DNA from: Cladobotryum mycophilum | Taxonomy: Eukaryota > Ascomycota > Sordariomycetes > Hypocreales > Hypocreaceae | Direction: 5' to 3' | DNA length: 64,000 nt | Assembly: GCA_036429605.1 (NCBI GenBank) | Contig: JAVFKD010000016.1 | Coordinates: forward strand, 2,170,001 to 2,234,000 | In this document: one piece after another, positions 32,323-45,037 of the stretch | Position numbering within the stretch: the stretch's first letter is position 1 | Layout of the letters: each line of letters begins with the position of its first letter | Program-made: the position numbers and the translations under genes | The notes under the pieces: generated by a model | Databases searched by the model: none | Seen by the model: only the letters and a program-made list of their open reading frames with translations | Told to the model about the DNA's origin: nothing

Positions 32323-35300
32323 GATTACTAGATTCGAGATGTTGGGCGTATTTTAAGACGTGAGTCTTTGGATAGTCAGCAGGTGAAAGCTCCGGGCAGC
32401 GATCTCGGTGCCCTGGGAAGAAGTTTAAACAGAAGTCAGGCGGAATGTCGACGGCTGAGAAGAAATCCACGCTATCACGAGAAATGTCCAGGCGGGTGAG
32501 GAGTGAGGAGGCAGACTGCTGCGTAGTTGAGAGGTCAAGCGAGTCACAATGTGTGTCTCTGCAGGTAAAACTAATGTCGACGAGTATGCGACTTTGGAGT
32601 TGTCGGTGCGAATGGCAGCTATCGGGGGCTGTGTTGGTGCTGCAGCAGTGACAATCCAGAGGGTAGGGACGCCGCCCAAGACGAAGACATGCGATTTATT
32701 GGTGGTTGGTTGCTTTTGAGGGTGGTTTCTGAGCTCTAAAGGAAAACCCAGTGATTGTTCGTTTATTCTGCTGCAGAGAGCTGTAAAGGCAGCCCAAAAG
32801 ATTCCAGGCAAGGCAAAACCGCCAGTGGTAGTCGGTAGAAGTGAAAATAACGAGAATTTCAAGTTCGCGAACAGTCAGATTAGTAAAAATGAGAGCTTCC
32901 CAGGTGTCGATTGCAAAGCTTAGCTCGCTGACGTAGTGTGACTTTTGAGCAGGTAGCAGGAGGACGACCGTCTGGACGGGGCTGGTCTCTTCTTCTTCTT
33001 CTTCTTCTTCTTCTTTTTTTTTTTTTTGGGTGTACTTTGGTAACTAATACGTAATTTAGAACAGCCAGACCAGGTGACCGGGGTGGAAGAGGAAGAGATT
33101 TAAAATGATGATGGGGGAGGAGCAAGAGCGAGACGAGAAGGTGTAGAAGCTCTCTGAAGCTGCAGCTGTGGCAACTTGTTGGTGGTAGAGGATGAGGAGG
33201 GATTGGGATGATGACGATGATGGAGTTTGTAGAAAGGGATGTATGAATGGGATGATGAGAGGTGGGAAGAAGAGGAAGAGGATGGTACAAAAGTAAACAA
33301 GTGGAAGGAGGAGAAGGTAAGAAGAAGGGAAGTATTGAGTATATGAATGACGAGAGAGGTGTGAGAGAGAGGAAGGAGGGGAGGATGAGAATTAGAGGGC
33401 TTCTCAAGTCGCAAGTGGGGAGACGAGGGAGGGATGGAGTTTTGTCAAAACCGGCGTGTCGCAACAGGAAACGCATCCATCGATTCGATCGAGTGATCGA
33501 AGGAGGGTGTTTGACAAGAAAAAGAGGTGTCCCACAGCTTGCAGCCCAAAAACCCTTCCAACAGCAGCAACCAAGCTCATTGAGAAGAGCAGGGGGGATG
33601 TGGATGTGGATGGGGATGGGGATGCTTAGATGCATCCACTGCGAAAGGGCAGGACAGGGCAGGGCAGGAGCAGGGAACCAGGGTCCGGCAAGGGGGAGGG
33701 GGCCTGTTCTTTCTGATCCAGCGTAAAAGTGCGGTGCAGTTGCTGCTTTTCCTGCTCGCTCCAATGCGAAAGTGCCCTCCCCAGTTGCTCTTGTGGGTTG
33801 TCTTTTCTTTGGTGGTGTCTGTAGTGTCTCTTGGGTCCCTTTAGCATGGAGTGTGTTTTAGAAGGTGTAAGGGGGGTGTGGAGCGCAAGGTGCGAGGTGT
33901 GTGCGGTAAAAGGAAGCAAGCACCTTGGGCTGGTGTGATGTGTGTGTGGGACCGTCTAGTGGAGGGGACCCGGTTGTCACTCTGCCGTACCGGGCCTTGT
34001 CGCTCAAGTACCTCGCTGTGGCTTGGCACGTATCCTCTGGTTTCTACGTTGTGTGTGTGTGTGTGTGTGTGCTGTCGGTCCTCTAACTTGTACTGCCCTC
34101 TGCTGCTGCTGCTGCTGCTATACCTTAGCGCACACACTCACACCACCACAACTTTGCCAGGGCCAAGCGAGATGTGCTGTTTGATGCATCCGGTGAAGAT
34201 CCTCACTTCTTTTGAGCTCAAGTAAACAGTATCAGCTGCACATGTTACAGTATCAAGAGTGCGAGAAAATAAAATAAAAATGGTATGGGAATTTGCATTG
34301 CATCCCTACACTTTTCCCCTCATCTCATGTACAGCACATCACACCTTGACAACAGGAAGATGTGTCTTCATCTGATCTCGTTTGTCGCCGTCGTCGTTGT
34401 CGCCCCTAATTTCCCATGTTTCTTTTTCCCTTTCCCTCTCTCTCCCTCCCTTTCATTCAAGTGGCTTGTCTTTTTGTTTTTCTTTCTCTCGTAAATACTT
34501 GTAAGACGTTTCGTGCACCGTTGAATCATCGTCTTCCCAAATCACTTGAACCATACCTACGTACTAACAACAGCTAAATCTCAAGTCAAATCCAACCAGT
34601 ACCATTATTGCTCTTTCGCTACAACTTCTCAGTCCGTTAGTTACCGATGTCTAGTAGTATCCAGTAGTTCAGAAGAAGAAGTAGTAACTATTTACAAAAA
34701 TGAAGCTTGCCTTTCGGCTTCGTTCCGCCTTTCCCTCCTACAGTGCTATTATTCTCTTTTTTCTCCTTCTTTTGGCTTGAATTGCTGCTCGCTTGCTCGC
34801 CCGCCGCTGATGAACTCTTGGCTAAAAACGTATTACAGGCCCTCCACCACCTCCTCCTCTTTCCTCCCTTACAGTTCTTCTTGGTAATACAGCCGGTACT
34901 TGCAGGATACAGCCAAAAAGGACTAAAGTACTAGGTACCCGCCGTACCATTGCAGTGGAGCGCTGCACCACAGGGACGGCGGCGGCGTTGGGGTCCCTTT
35001 TCCCTTGAATGGGGCCCTCTTAGCCTGGGCCTGTTCTCTCGGCCGGTCTGGCGCCTCTCCCAGGACCCTGATCTCACCACCGAAATCTCGATCGTGACTA
35101 CTCACGGCGCCGCCTAGCGGATCACAGGTTCCTAGGGCTCCAGAGAGACCTTCCAAGGCAAGGGCCCCTCCGCAGCCCCCTTCGGAGACAGCTGTGACAG
35201 GGCCAGCGCTTTCCTCTCTCACGCTCACGCTCACGCCTCCCGAACAAAATGTCGTTGACGTCACAAATGGTAGCCAGATGGTCACGTCAAAGTTTTAAAA

Positions 35301-38300
35301 TAACCTCAAACTGCAGGGAATCATGAAGTGAGAGATAAATAATAACAAAAGAGAGAGAAAGGGAAAGGGGAAATTTTCCTTGCTCATCCATCTCGGATAA
35401 CCCCATTCATCCAGGAGCATATGCTCCATCATTTCATACCGAAATGCTTTGTTACATGACACCACCCATACAACTTTGATTTGTACCCGGAGTGTTTAAA
35501 TTTTAATTTTTTTTATGATTTTTATATTGAAATCTGTCTTGGATGCACTTTGACACCAAGTACAGGCAACGTTGATCTGCAGCTCCCTCCACACTCGTAC
35601 AGTACAGTAATACTTCCCTCGCGTCCACTCGGACGAACTGGCGCCACTAGTATGTATCCTCACACACACACTCTTACTCACTCACTCCCTCTCCGTCTCT
35701 TTTGCTATTCACACTTGACACACTCACCACCAACTCACACCCTTGGCACCGCTTTCTTCATGCCCCATAATATGTTATGGGACTAGCTTCAACTTCATGT
35801 CCAAGGCGAGAGAGAATGAAATACATAAAAAAGTGAGACCTTCTCTGCAGCTTGGTTTTGGCACGCGGGCGTAGTAAAGTTATCCGTTCCGTTCCATAAA
35901 ACTCCACGGTGCCTGCAAAAAACGGCGCATCACCGAGTGAAGGCTTGCCACTACCGGAGCCGACCAGTCAAGGACCCGACGTTTCGAAGTAATGTAATGT
36001 ACACCGTATACACAGCTAGCATGCCAGCAGCTTTGACACAAAAAAAGATCCATCCAATCGTTTCCAATCCTCATCTATGAAAAAGAATCAACAAAGTAAC
36101 GGAAAAGAAGCAAAAAGCCATGGTCCCAGGATGACAGCCCTGACATTCCTCCATGCCGGCTGAGCCGTCTCATCCTCATGCCAAATAACATTTCAGCATG
36201 TTCCTTGTAGTGATGTTCATTAAATATTCCCATATTCAGTTCATGCAGATTCTAAGTCTTATGCGTATTTTTGACTTCATGATGCCGTCATTTTCCCTCC
36301 TTCATCTTCTCGTCTTCTCCCTTTTGTTTCCTTTTCTTTCTTTTCTTTTTTCATCCTTTCTACTTTAGACCTTGTACATGACAGCCAAAGCCAACTACAC
36401 GTATAATCACCAAGGGACCCCGTGTCGGAAAGGACCCTCATGTCCAATGACAGGCCAACCGAGGTCAGTCTCAAGAAAAACAAGGAAATGGGAATAAAAG
36501 GCACTGTAACCAGGGCCTTGCGGATATAGCACAGATAAGCACTTTTTCTTTTTCACTTACAGGGTATGTGTAGAGACAAGAAAAAGGAGCCCACAGTTGA
36601 GAAGGAACAAAAAAAATAAGACAACAGTCGTGACTCCTGGAAGGGGAAAAAAAAGTTGGCACTTCATCCAGGGTCGTTCGTAAACAGCAGGGTCCAGTGG
36701 CCCATGATCCACCTGTCTCTTCTCCATGTAGACCAATAATCGGGCAGATCGAGAAACGTCGAGGTTGGCAGGTACGTACCGGTGAAACTGTGGATGCCAC
36801 TACTAGGTAGGCTCTTCCTTGCAAGGTACCACTGGGTGGTGCGGCGCACGCCGTACGGTGGGCTCCGTCCCAGTGCCACACAGTGAACGGCCACGCTAAA
36901 AAAAAATTCATTCACTACCCTCCCCCCGGTGCCCACCCCCCGGTCAAGCTTCAACTTTCTTAAAGTGAAAGTGCGTGTGTGTCCACTGCCAGTGGCTGAC
37001 AAGACCTCGCGTACGTCAACTATCTCCCAAGACTTGAAATCTACAACCATGGGTGCGGCTGGTACTTGATAAAGACAACACATCACTTACTCTAGACACA
37101 CACAGTACATGCTGGGCGAAAACCTTACGCACAGCGTTGCGCCCTAAAAAATAGATCACCCCCTTTTTTCCTCAAAGAGGGGTTCGGTCGAGACAGGCAA
37201 AGGAAGCAAAAAGATGCAATTCTTGCACAAGACCATGGTTTCATGGATGCTGAATTTCCCATGTTGCCCCGCTTCTGGGGTTTACGGCTTTTCCAGGTTC
37301 ATCTTTTAACTTTTGCACCCCTAAAGTTATAGCACCACCACCACATGCACGGAGCGCGCACATTTTTTTTCTGTCTTTCGACTCCCCTTGCCTGAATTCG
37401 ACAGTGATCGTCTCGCTTCCCCGTTTAGCTGTCTTTATTCTTGCGCACGACTCCGCATTTAAATCCTGCGATCCGGTCGATTTGGTCCGGACTGCTCATC
37501 TTGTATCATTTCTTCGTGGAATAACATGGCGTTTTTTTGAGTCTTGAGCCGCATTACTGACAACGACGACGTCATCTGGAGCAGACCAGTCTCTCCCTCT
37601 GAGTTTATGGCGCGCGCGCTTGTTATTTTGCATTTTCCGGATCCGAGCCCGTCGCCTCATGGGACCTTGTCCTTGAACAGTTGGATGGCTGGCTGAGAAA
37701 GGCTTCCCTGGTGCCATGTATGCATGTATACACGCACACACACACGCGCGCACATGTTATAGTGCGGTATGTTTGGCACCACGGATGTAGATAAAGTAGG
37801 TATGGAGCATGTAGATGCAGCAAAGACGAGTAGCGTAGCATGAACAAGTCCGTGTTCTCTGGACCCGACAATGTTTGGCAGCGGGCGCGGCAGACGAGGA
37901 GACAGCAATATCGCTCTCACGCACCAATCGAGGCTGACCCTTCAGGCGTGAGCGACCCTCTCTCACTCTCTCACTTCTCACGTTCCTCCCGATTGAAATG
38001 AAAATGATTGCATGCTACTAGGTAAGTAGCTCCAACTACGAGCTTTTCGTGCATGTCTCTGCTTCTGCGAGGAATCGCTATACTACCTACTTAGGTACTT
38101 GTAGTAGATTAGCATTTGGGCTCGGGCCCGGGCTGGAATTGGTGTTGGGAATAAGACTTGCACAGGACACACTACACATTGTACGAAGTGCTGTGGGAAC
38201 AAACGAGCTTCTCTCATAGGGATGGGGGAAAATGCATGACTGAGAAGGGGCGTGATAATTGATGGGATTTAGCGGCGTGTAGTTAGCGGTGGAGTGGCGA

Positions 38301-41300
38301 CTTCCCCCTTGCGTGTTGTTTTGGGTTTTCCTGAGGGTCAAGATACGTCCCTACCGAGGGCTTCCCCGATTCACCCGTTGCTGCAGTTTTGGTGGGAGGT
38401 GAGCTTGCATCCCGGAAAGCAAGGGAAGACAGGTACCTTGCCAATGTACCTCTTCGATTTTCTTTTTCTTTTTTCTTTGGCTCCCTGTTTCTAGGGTCCT
38501 CACCTCCAATGCTGGGCACTTCTGAAAGGGGAAATGATTTGAGGGTGGGAAGACTTCAACATAAATGGGCAGGGGGAGAGGTGATGCGAGTTGCAGCTGA
38601 ATCATCATAAAGTCGAACACGCTATCAAAGTTTCCCATCATGATTGCGCAACTTTGCACGTTTCGTAGTAATATGATTAATGAATGGCTAGTGGTCGACC
38701 ATGGCTTGTGGTCGGTTTTGCTGCGTGTTTCGAACTAACAACTGAAATGTGTGTACCTGTCGGTCGGGATTGTCGCAAGCAAGCTCCTCAGTGTGCTGCA
38801 TCACTATGCCATCATCGATCGACACTCTCAATTAGGCGAGGATTGGTAGGAGGGAGGGCACATTGGCTGCCATGATTGGATAGCCACCTCGGAGGATGCA
38901 ATTAGCTTACCGTGTCGCACGCTTCTCGTCACTTCTTTTCTTTTTTTCTCACAGGTGGTCAAGGTTGAACGAAAACGGCGCTCGTTTTATTCTTCCTTTA
39001 GGTTGTTATGGGGCGACTGCAACTGTAGGTAGTTACTTGTACAAGTAGTCAAACGGCAGTAATTTGAAATTTGAAATACCTGCCGCCCTACCTACCTACA
39101 AGTACCTGGTGGCCAAGGAAACGAAACGGCTCGGCCGCGGTGTCAGTTCGAGTGCAAGGTACCTTATGTATTGGAGTGTGCCAACACCAGTTCAAGCGCA
39201 AGTGCAAGTGTCGGGGTATGTGCAAAGTACCTTCATTTCAGGTTGTACCTAGTAAAGGGATGTCGTGACCTTGAAAATACGGTAGCATGCAGGTTTGTGA
39301 CTCCATCGATCCCAAAAGCAAGTTCCATAAACGCACGCGCGGCTGCGAAGATCTGAAGTTTGCGGAGGAATCGATAAATTGGCTCGCCATGCATCCAGCC
39401 CGCTACTGCCCGCCCCGCCTAGACCAAGCCCTGAGACCCCGCCTGACCCACATCGGCAGAGAAGCTTTTGGGGTGAATGTCAATGTCTGAGAGCTTGGGG
39501 GAGTCTTTTGAGAACCAAGCCCAAGCAAGAGAGTTACGGAGTACCTGGGCAGTACTTTCTTCGTACCTTGACGAAGGGGACGGGAGACTGTCTGTCTCGT
39601 CGAAAAGTTCTTGGGGGCTTTGCATTTGTGGCTGACGCAGGGTAGGGAAGCACCCACAACTGCTGGCTGCGGCCCTCTCCATCACGATCCAGTAATAAAG
39701 CACGGATGCAAGCCTAGAGGTTTGTTGTGTGCTGCATGTATGCACGGAGTATGTGCCTACACTACTTTATGTACACATGTGTAGAAACCTGGAAGTCTGC
39801 ATTTGACAATACGACATCGCCAAACAGCATAAGGTACGTGCCGTTGCTGGTCAGTTCCTGTTGCCCTGCCTTCTCCTCCCTCCCCTCCAAGCCTCTTTAC
39901 AACAACCCCAGACGCCGGGTGGCTCCTCCCTTTTCCTCGCCGAACAAAGGCATCCACCTATTGGATAGTCTCTGGAGGCATCTCCGGTTCGTCAGGCACA
40001 GGTGAGATAGATGCCTTCTTTTTTTCTTGGCGCTCTCTCTTGCCCCTCGTCCATTCTTCTCCCCCAAAAAGCCACAGTGACACTCGCAGACGTAGCTACG
40101 CACACACAAAAAAGAAGGCACCCACCTCGAGAGTCGAGCCCGCTTCAAGCGCCGCCATTGCCCATGTGTCCCCTCAGCCTGCCTGGCACTACGTATCCTT
40201 CGTAGGCAAAACAACTCTAATAAACATAATTAACCTCATATCATACGGCGGCGACCGAGACCAATAATAAACATGCTTATCCCTATCCAGCTACGGTCCG
40301 ATTGCATCTGTTACATACATAACACTCTTTGCCCCAAGTTCTGGATCCCGCACGTCCGTCCGCTCACGATGGGGACACAGCTCCTGACCAAGGCACCACT
40401 GACTCGATTGACGCCCGTAATGTGGAGGAGTTGACTCTGGACGGAGACGCTTCCGTCCATACAAGTCATCTACCGAGCGTGCAATTTATATGCATATAGA
40501 CATGTGCCCGAGGCAATGTACATATGGACAGCGTGATATGGGCTGCTTTATCGACTCGATGCATGCAAGTCCGCACCACCATCTCTAGCAGCTGCAGATG
40601 TGTTTTATCACCTACTGTTTTCGTACTTGCGTGCCTCACCATATCGCTGATGCTCTGCGGAGACACGAGATGATTAATTTTAGACAATTTTCACCAGCGC
40701 TCAATCTCCTTTTTCTCCGACGAATTATCGACGCACATCCCCATTCATGTGGGCTTGCTTCTTGGATCAAGATCAATATCGCGGACGGACTACTTGCAAA
40801 GACAAAGACAAAGAAAATAAAATAAAAAAATTGATTACTGGCCCGCTACGACCATTTCATTGGAAAAGCCACGGCTGTTGATCCTATTCCTCTTTCCAGC
40901 TGAAGCTTAACGACTTTTTCTTAGCTCATTGTCAATTTTTTTTATATCTCACTTCATCGATCGATCTCTTATGGTCCTGCCCGGGGGCTTCCTCGACGTC
41001 ATTTTTAGACTGGCCCAACTGGTTGAGTTCCTCGGACTAAGACGCACACGAACGCCAAAAGAGACGCGGGGCGCATCGATTCAGCTTAAACAAGAACCCA
41101 CTACTCTCACACCCTCACCTAAGACCATTGTTTTTTTCTTGTCAAGTCTTACCGACTATTTTGCACACGGGATATAATTATCCGGCTAGTTATTTCGACT
41201 TCAAGGGGGGAAAACAGAGTATGCCCTGCGTTGTTCCTTGTAAGCACGTGGGGGCTTCATCGAAGATGTCAGCCTTAACCCAAATACCGGGGAATGAACA

Positions 41301-42751
41301 CATTCTCAAGTAGTGATAGGCGCACGCTTGATTAACCCGTTGACGTGCAGTAGGTGGCAGACGACGCAGTCCATACTGTTACGGTAACTCGTCATGGTGT
41401 GTACACACAAACAAATGTCAAGACGAGCGATACTCCAACGCCCCGTGTGAGTTGCACAAAGCTTTGAATGTGCTTCTGTTCTCGACACTTGAACTATCCG
41501 CATTTCAAAGGATTCTCACACTTTTATGAATCGGGATCTTCGTGATTTGCTTCATGGCTCGCAGAGCTGTGGCACCGGACTTCTCGTTTTCCCATACCGC
41601 TCCCGTTGCTGCTTTGACGCCTGTCAAAGTGCGCCTGCGTTGGTCTCCTGCGGAGTCTTAGTCTGAAGACTGCGATCTCGATGTCGTGAGACACGGCCCC
41701 TCTGCGGTGAAGTCGTCACCCAGGCAGACACAGGCCCCCCCAACCTTTCATCATGAGCAAAATTGCGACACGTGCACTTTTATACGTCTGGTCTTCGGAT
41801 TACCACCCACGTTATCCGCGGCTCGCGATTAATTCAAGCCCCAGCCGCATTTGAGCAGAGCCAGGCCCAAGCAAATTCCAAACAAGCCTAAACCCGTCAT
41901 TGATAGTGGCCGACGGAGTTGCAAACGTAGCAACCAAAAAAAAAAAACCAATCGGTCAGGCCCGATGGATCAGGTTTATGTGTGCATATCAAGTGTCGTT
42001 GCTTTTTGGATGGACTCGTGAGCACAGACGACGCAATGGTATGTTATATCTGTATGTTGACATAATCACTTTTATTAGGTTACCGGGATCTGTGAGCCAC
42101 ACGGTAATAGTACAGTAGATATCATGCTCAATGCCGTAATCGTACATGTGTGTACGGAACATGTAATCAGCCTTCTTTCTGCCCTACGCAAACATAAAAC
42201 AAAGTCCCTGAAGTTGTGACAGACGCCATGTTGGCAACCTGTCAGTTTCATTCCTCGTTGTACTGTCGCATTGTAGGGTCCTTTGCCCCTGACTGAACCC
42301 TTGAATAGCAAGGGGGTGTTGGCTGGGTGGTGGCTGACTGAAATGACCAGGTAAAATATGACAGTACGTACATCCATCCATCGCGATGCACCGCATGCCG
42401 CCACCAACAAGGCAGAGGGAGATCCATGATCGCCCCCCCCAGATGTGTCCACTCCCTGTCCGCCGTAAACGCCTCTTTCGCCGGGAAGTCTATGTATCCT
42501 CCATTCTTGGCCTTAAAAAATCTCACTGTAAGCACCATAAAAAACACTCCAAATACTGTCAGCTTTCAAGCATCCCCTCTAAAAAAAAAAAAAAAAAAAG
42601 TAGAAATATGACAAGACTTGGGGAGGATCCCTGAATTTAGTCCTCTTTCACATCTCATTCTTGAACCCCTGATGGGGTAATCGGTGGCAAAAGAGTATTG
42701 ATTGCAGCTGAAATCTCAAATCTCAAGTTTCTCTCCGCATGATTGCGGCCG
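32323..42751. other. 10.4 kb gene-free stretch upstream of flbC
   Basis: No gene with recognisable content. From 32323 to about 33770 the minus strand is pyrimidine-rich with several upstream open frames, probably the flbC leader and promoter. TTC/T repeats lie at 32988-33027, GAT/GGT repeats at about 33586-33626, GT repeats at 34051-34071, CTG repeats at about 34101-34119, CA repeats at about 37735-37755 and an A19 run at 42581-42599. A GC-rich patch at about 34930-35285 carries an unrecognised 120-codon frame on the minus strand. TACCTA/TAGGTA words occur near 36760-36830, 37990-38100 and 39090; TACGGAGTA lies at 39535-39543. Confidence 0.5.
34051..34071. repeat. GT dinucleotide repeat
   Basis: Uninterrupted GT run in the gene-free stretch upstream of flbC, followed by a CTG repeat at about 34101-34119. 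Confidence 0.85.
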
Positions 42752-44642
42752 TTACTTTCGGGCGGGCGGTGGTGGCGGTGGCATCTTCGTGGACCCGGTG
42801 TCAAGTCGCTTCGACGCCGGTAGATCCGGCACTCTGAAGCCTCCAGATGATGAGCCTCCGACCTGGGTGAAAGTGCCACCCTTGAACCAGCGGTCCTCTT
42901 CCGCCTTGCGCTTCTTGTTGAGTTCTGCTTGCATCTTGGGGTCTACCAGCTCTAGACCCTGCACGGGAGTAAAAGCCAACGACGACTGCGTGCCGGTCGC
43001 AGAGCCAACAGTGCTTCCAACCCCAGACGTCCGGAGTCCCCTGCCGCGGAGATCCATGCCGGGAGCCTGGCCGAACCCGCCGATGGATGATGCAGCACCA
43101 CCCACGGTACTGGCTCCGCCCCAGCCCTTGTTTTTGACCCCAAGTTTTGCTCGTGTGCGTTGGTCGACTTGGATGCCTCGGATCCTGCCGTCGTTGGCCT
43201 GGCCAATCATACCCAAACCCACCGTGCCCTCCCCAGTGCCGTAGCCAACTTCCTTTTCCTCTCTACCAAACGCCATGCGATTCTGTGCCTTGCGTAGATC
43301 CGTCATGGCGAGTGCCTCCTTGGCCTTTCTGGCCCGGCGACCTCCTCGCTTTCGTGCTGGCTTGTCGTCTGGGACAGGCAGTGCTCGTTGGCCCTTATTT
43401 GGCGGTGGTTCGGTAAGTTTCTCCAGCCTTTCCAGGCATGCTGATTTCAGCGACTCGCCGGTAGAGCCGTCAGGGGTTGAATGAATGCGGTCAACTCGAG
43501 CCGCTAGCACAAGCTTTGCGGCCACGATCCTCATGGCTTGCTTCTTTAAATCACTGGGGATACCGCGAATAATATCTGAATTGTAGAGATAACCCTGCTG
43601 ACGAATTCCAATATTTGTGGCGAGACCGGCTTGTCTCTTTTTAGAACCCCACGAGGGAATGTTGCAGGCAGGTGTTTTGGATAATCCTGTTAGACCACCC
43701 GCAGCGTTGAGGAGCTGTGCTGCTGTGAGCGATCCAATAAGAACTGTTAGATTAGGCGCAAAGAGGCTCATGCGTGATTGCACGTATTCTGTGAGGGTCT
43801 GCTTTGCTTTATGGAGAGAAATCACCATTTCGCATGCCGTTCGCACCCGGACCAGTTCGTCCGGCGTCATTTCGTGGCCCTTTGAAGTTGTGGCTTCCAC
43901 AGTAACAATCATGAGTGAAGGTCCATCCAGCACGGCCTTGAGTCCAAGACCCAGAGGGTTATCTGTAGATGTTTGTAGCGCCTTGATACTCTCCGAGTCC
44001 AGAGGTCCATTTCCTATGATGGCGACGACCTTGGCATACTCTAGTGGTGTCGTGACCAGTCTTTCGAGTTCGGGAAACCGCGTCGAATAGTGATCGCGAA
44101 TAAACTTGTGAACCAGCGCCACTTCTCCATCTATCATGGTCGAAAGGCTGTTTGACTGTGTCAGGAGATGGTACTCGGGGTGATCCTCAATGTTTCCGAA
44201 ATTCGCTTGGGCCGAAGGCTGAGATTTGTAATGGGCAATTTTCTGCAGCGTTCCGAGCATCAAGTCAGGGCTAATCCTCAACGGAAGAGATGTAAACGAG
44301 CCATTCAGATATAGAGGGCCGATGTCTCGAGAACGGGGGATGACTAACCTCAAGTATTGGTTCCAGCGTCTGCATGAGACTGGCGACGCTGCGTACGTCC
44401 TTGACAGCACCGAGTTGCATCTTCTCGACCTTGGCCTTGGTCGCTTCAGCATCTTCCACGTCCTTGATCCCATTCTGTTCATCATCTGATCCATCGCCGT
44501 TGCCATCATCACCATCCACGTCCATGGCGTCGCGGTCGCCACTTGGCTTCTCCGTGGGTATCAGGCCATCGTTTTCCAAGGTCTCGGCCTCGTCTCCCGA
44601 GCTACCGAAATCGTTGAGTAAATCATCGACGACTGTCGACAT
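42752..44642 (-). CDS. prp31: Pre-mRNA splicing factor PRP31
   Basis: U4/U6 snRNP protein that binds the U4 5' stem-loop with the 15.5K/Snu13 protein and links U4/U6 to U5 in the tri-snRNP. Two exons, 44642-44349 and 44242-42752, are separated by a 106-nt intron and encode 594 residues. An acidic N-terminus (MSTVVDDLLNDFGSSGDE) is followed by the NOSIC region with NIEDHPEYHLLTQSNSLSTMIDGE, the Nop domain at about 195-350 with LSKTPACNI, GYLYNSDIIRGIP and AAKLVLAARVDRIH, then RKRGGRRARKAKE and the Prp31 C-terminal domain. The tail is Gly/Ser/Pro-rich. Met 44642 was preferred to an in-frame Met at 44678 because family members start just before the acidic segment. It is divergent from CLF1, with 395 bp between start codons. 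Confidence 0.95.
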
Positions 44643-45037
44643 GTTGACGACTGTTTCGCAGCTGAAGTATTCTCCCACGGATAGAGCCGGCCGTAGGTAG
44701 TTCCGTAATGAATTTTGAGCGTGCCTGATGAGAGTCGTGAGCTTCCAACTTTTTTCTGGCTTTTGTCAGGCTGAAAGACTATAAAGCTGCGAGGCTGAGA
44801 AGGTCAACCTGGAGCTAGCCTGGTCAGTGCGCCACACACAACGCGCAGGTCTTATCGCCCGATAAGCTAGTCGCCCCCAAATTTCAAGCCTTGCATTTGC
44901 GTTTGCATTTGTGTTGCTTTGCGTTGCTTTGCGTTGCCTTGCTTGCTTGCTTTCCAAGGGCAAAATCAACATCATACCACGGCCATCGTGTTGCCCTTCA
45001 CATCTGCATTCATACGGCGCACAATATTATCGTCGCC
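44643..45037. promoter_or_regulatory. Shared promoter of PRP31 and CLF1
   Basis: The only DNA between two divergent start codons. It holds a 7-bp inverted repeat of GATA-type sites, CTTATCG-CC-CGATAAG, at 44851-44866 and a TTGC-rich tandem array at 44891-44953. No CCAAT box or clear TATA box was seen. Shared regulation is an inference from the arrangement. Confidence 0.6.
44891..44953. repeat. TTGC-rich tandem array in the PRP31/CLF1 promoter
   Basis: Repeated TTTGCG, TTTGCA and TTGCT words over about 60 bases, ending 85 bases before the CLF1 start codon, probably in its leader. Confidence 0.75.

Noticed and set aside
33262..33726. 154-codon plus-strand frame
   Set aside because: Purine-rich complement of the same tract, rich in Gly/Arg/Glu, with no conserved motif.
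32880..33764. 294-codon minus-strand frame upstream of flbC
   Set aside because: Composition is low-complexity Leu/Pro/Ser/His from a CT-rich tract and ends in a poly-Lys/Arg run from TTC repeats; no family resemblance. It is better read as leader or promoter DNA.
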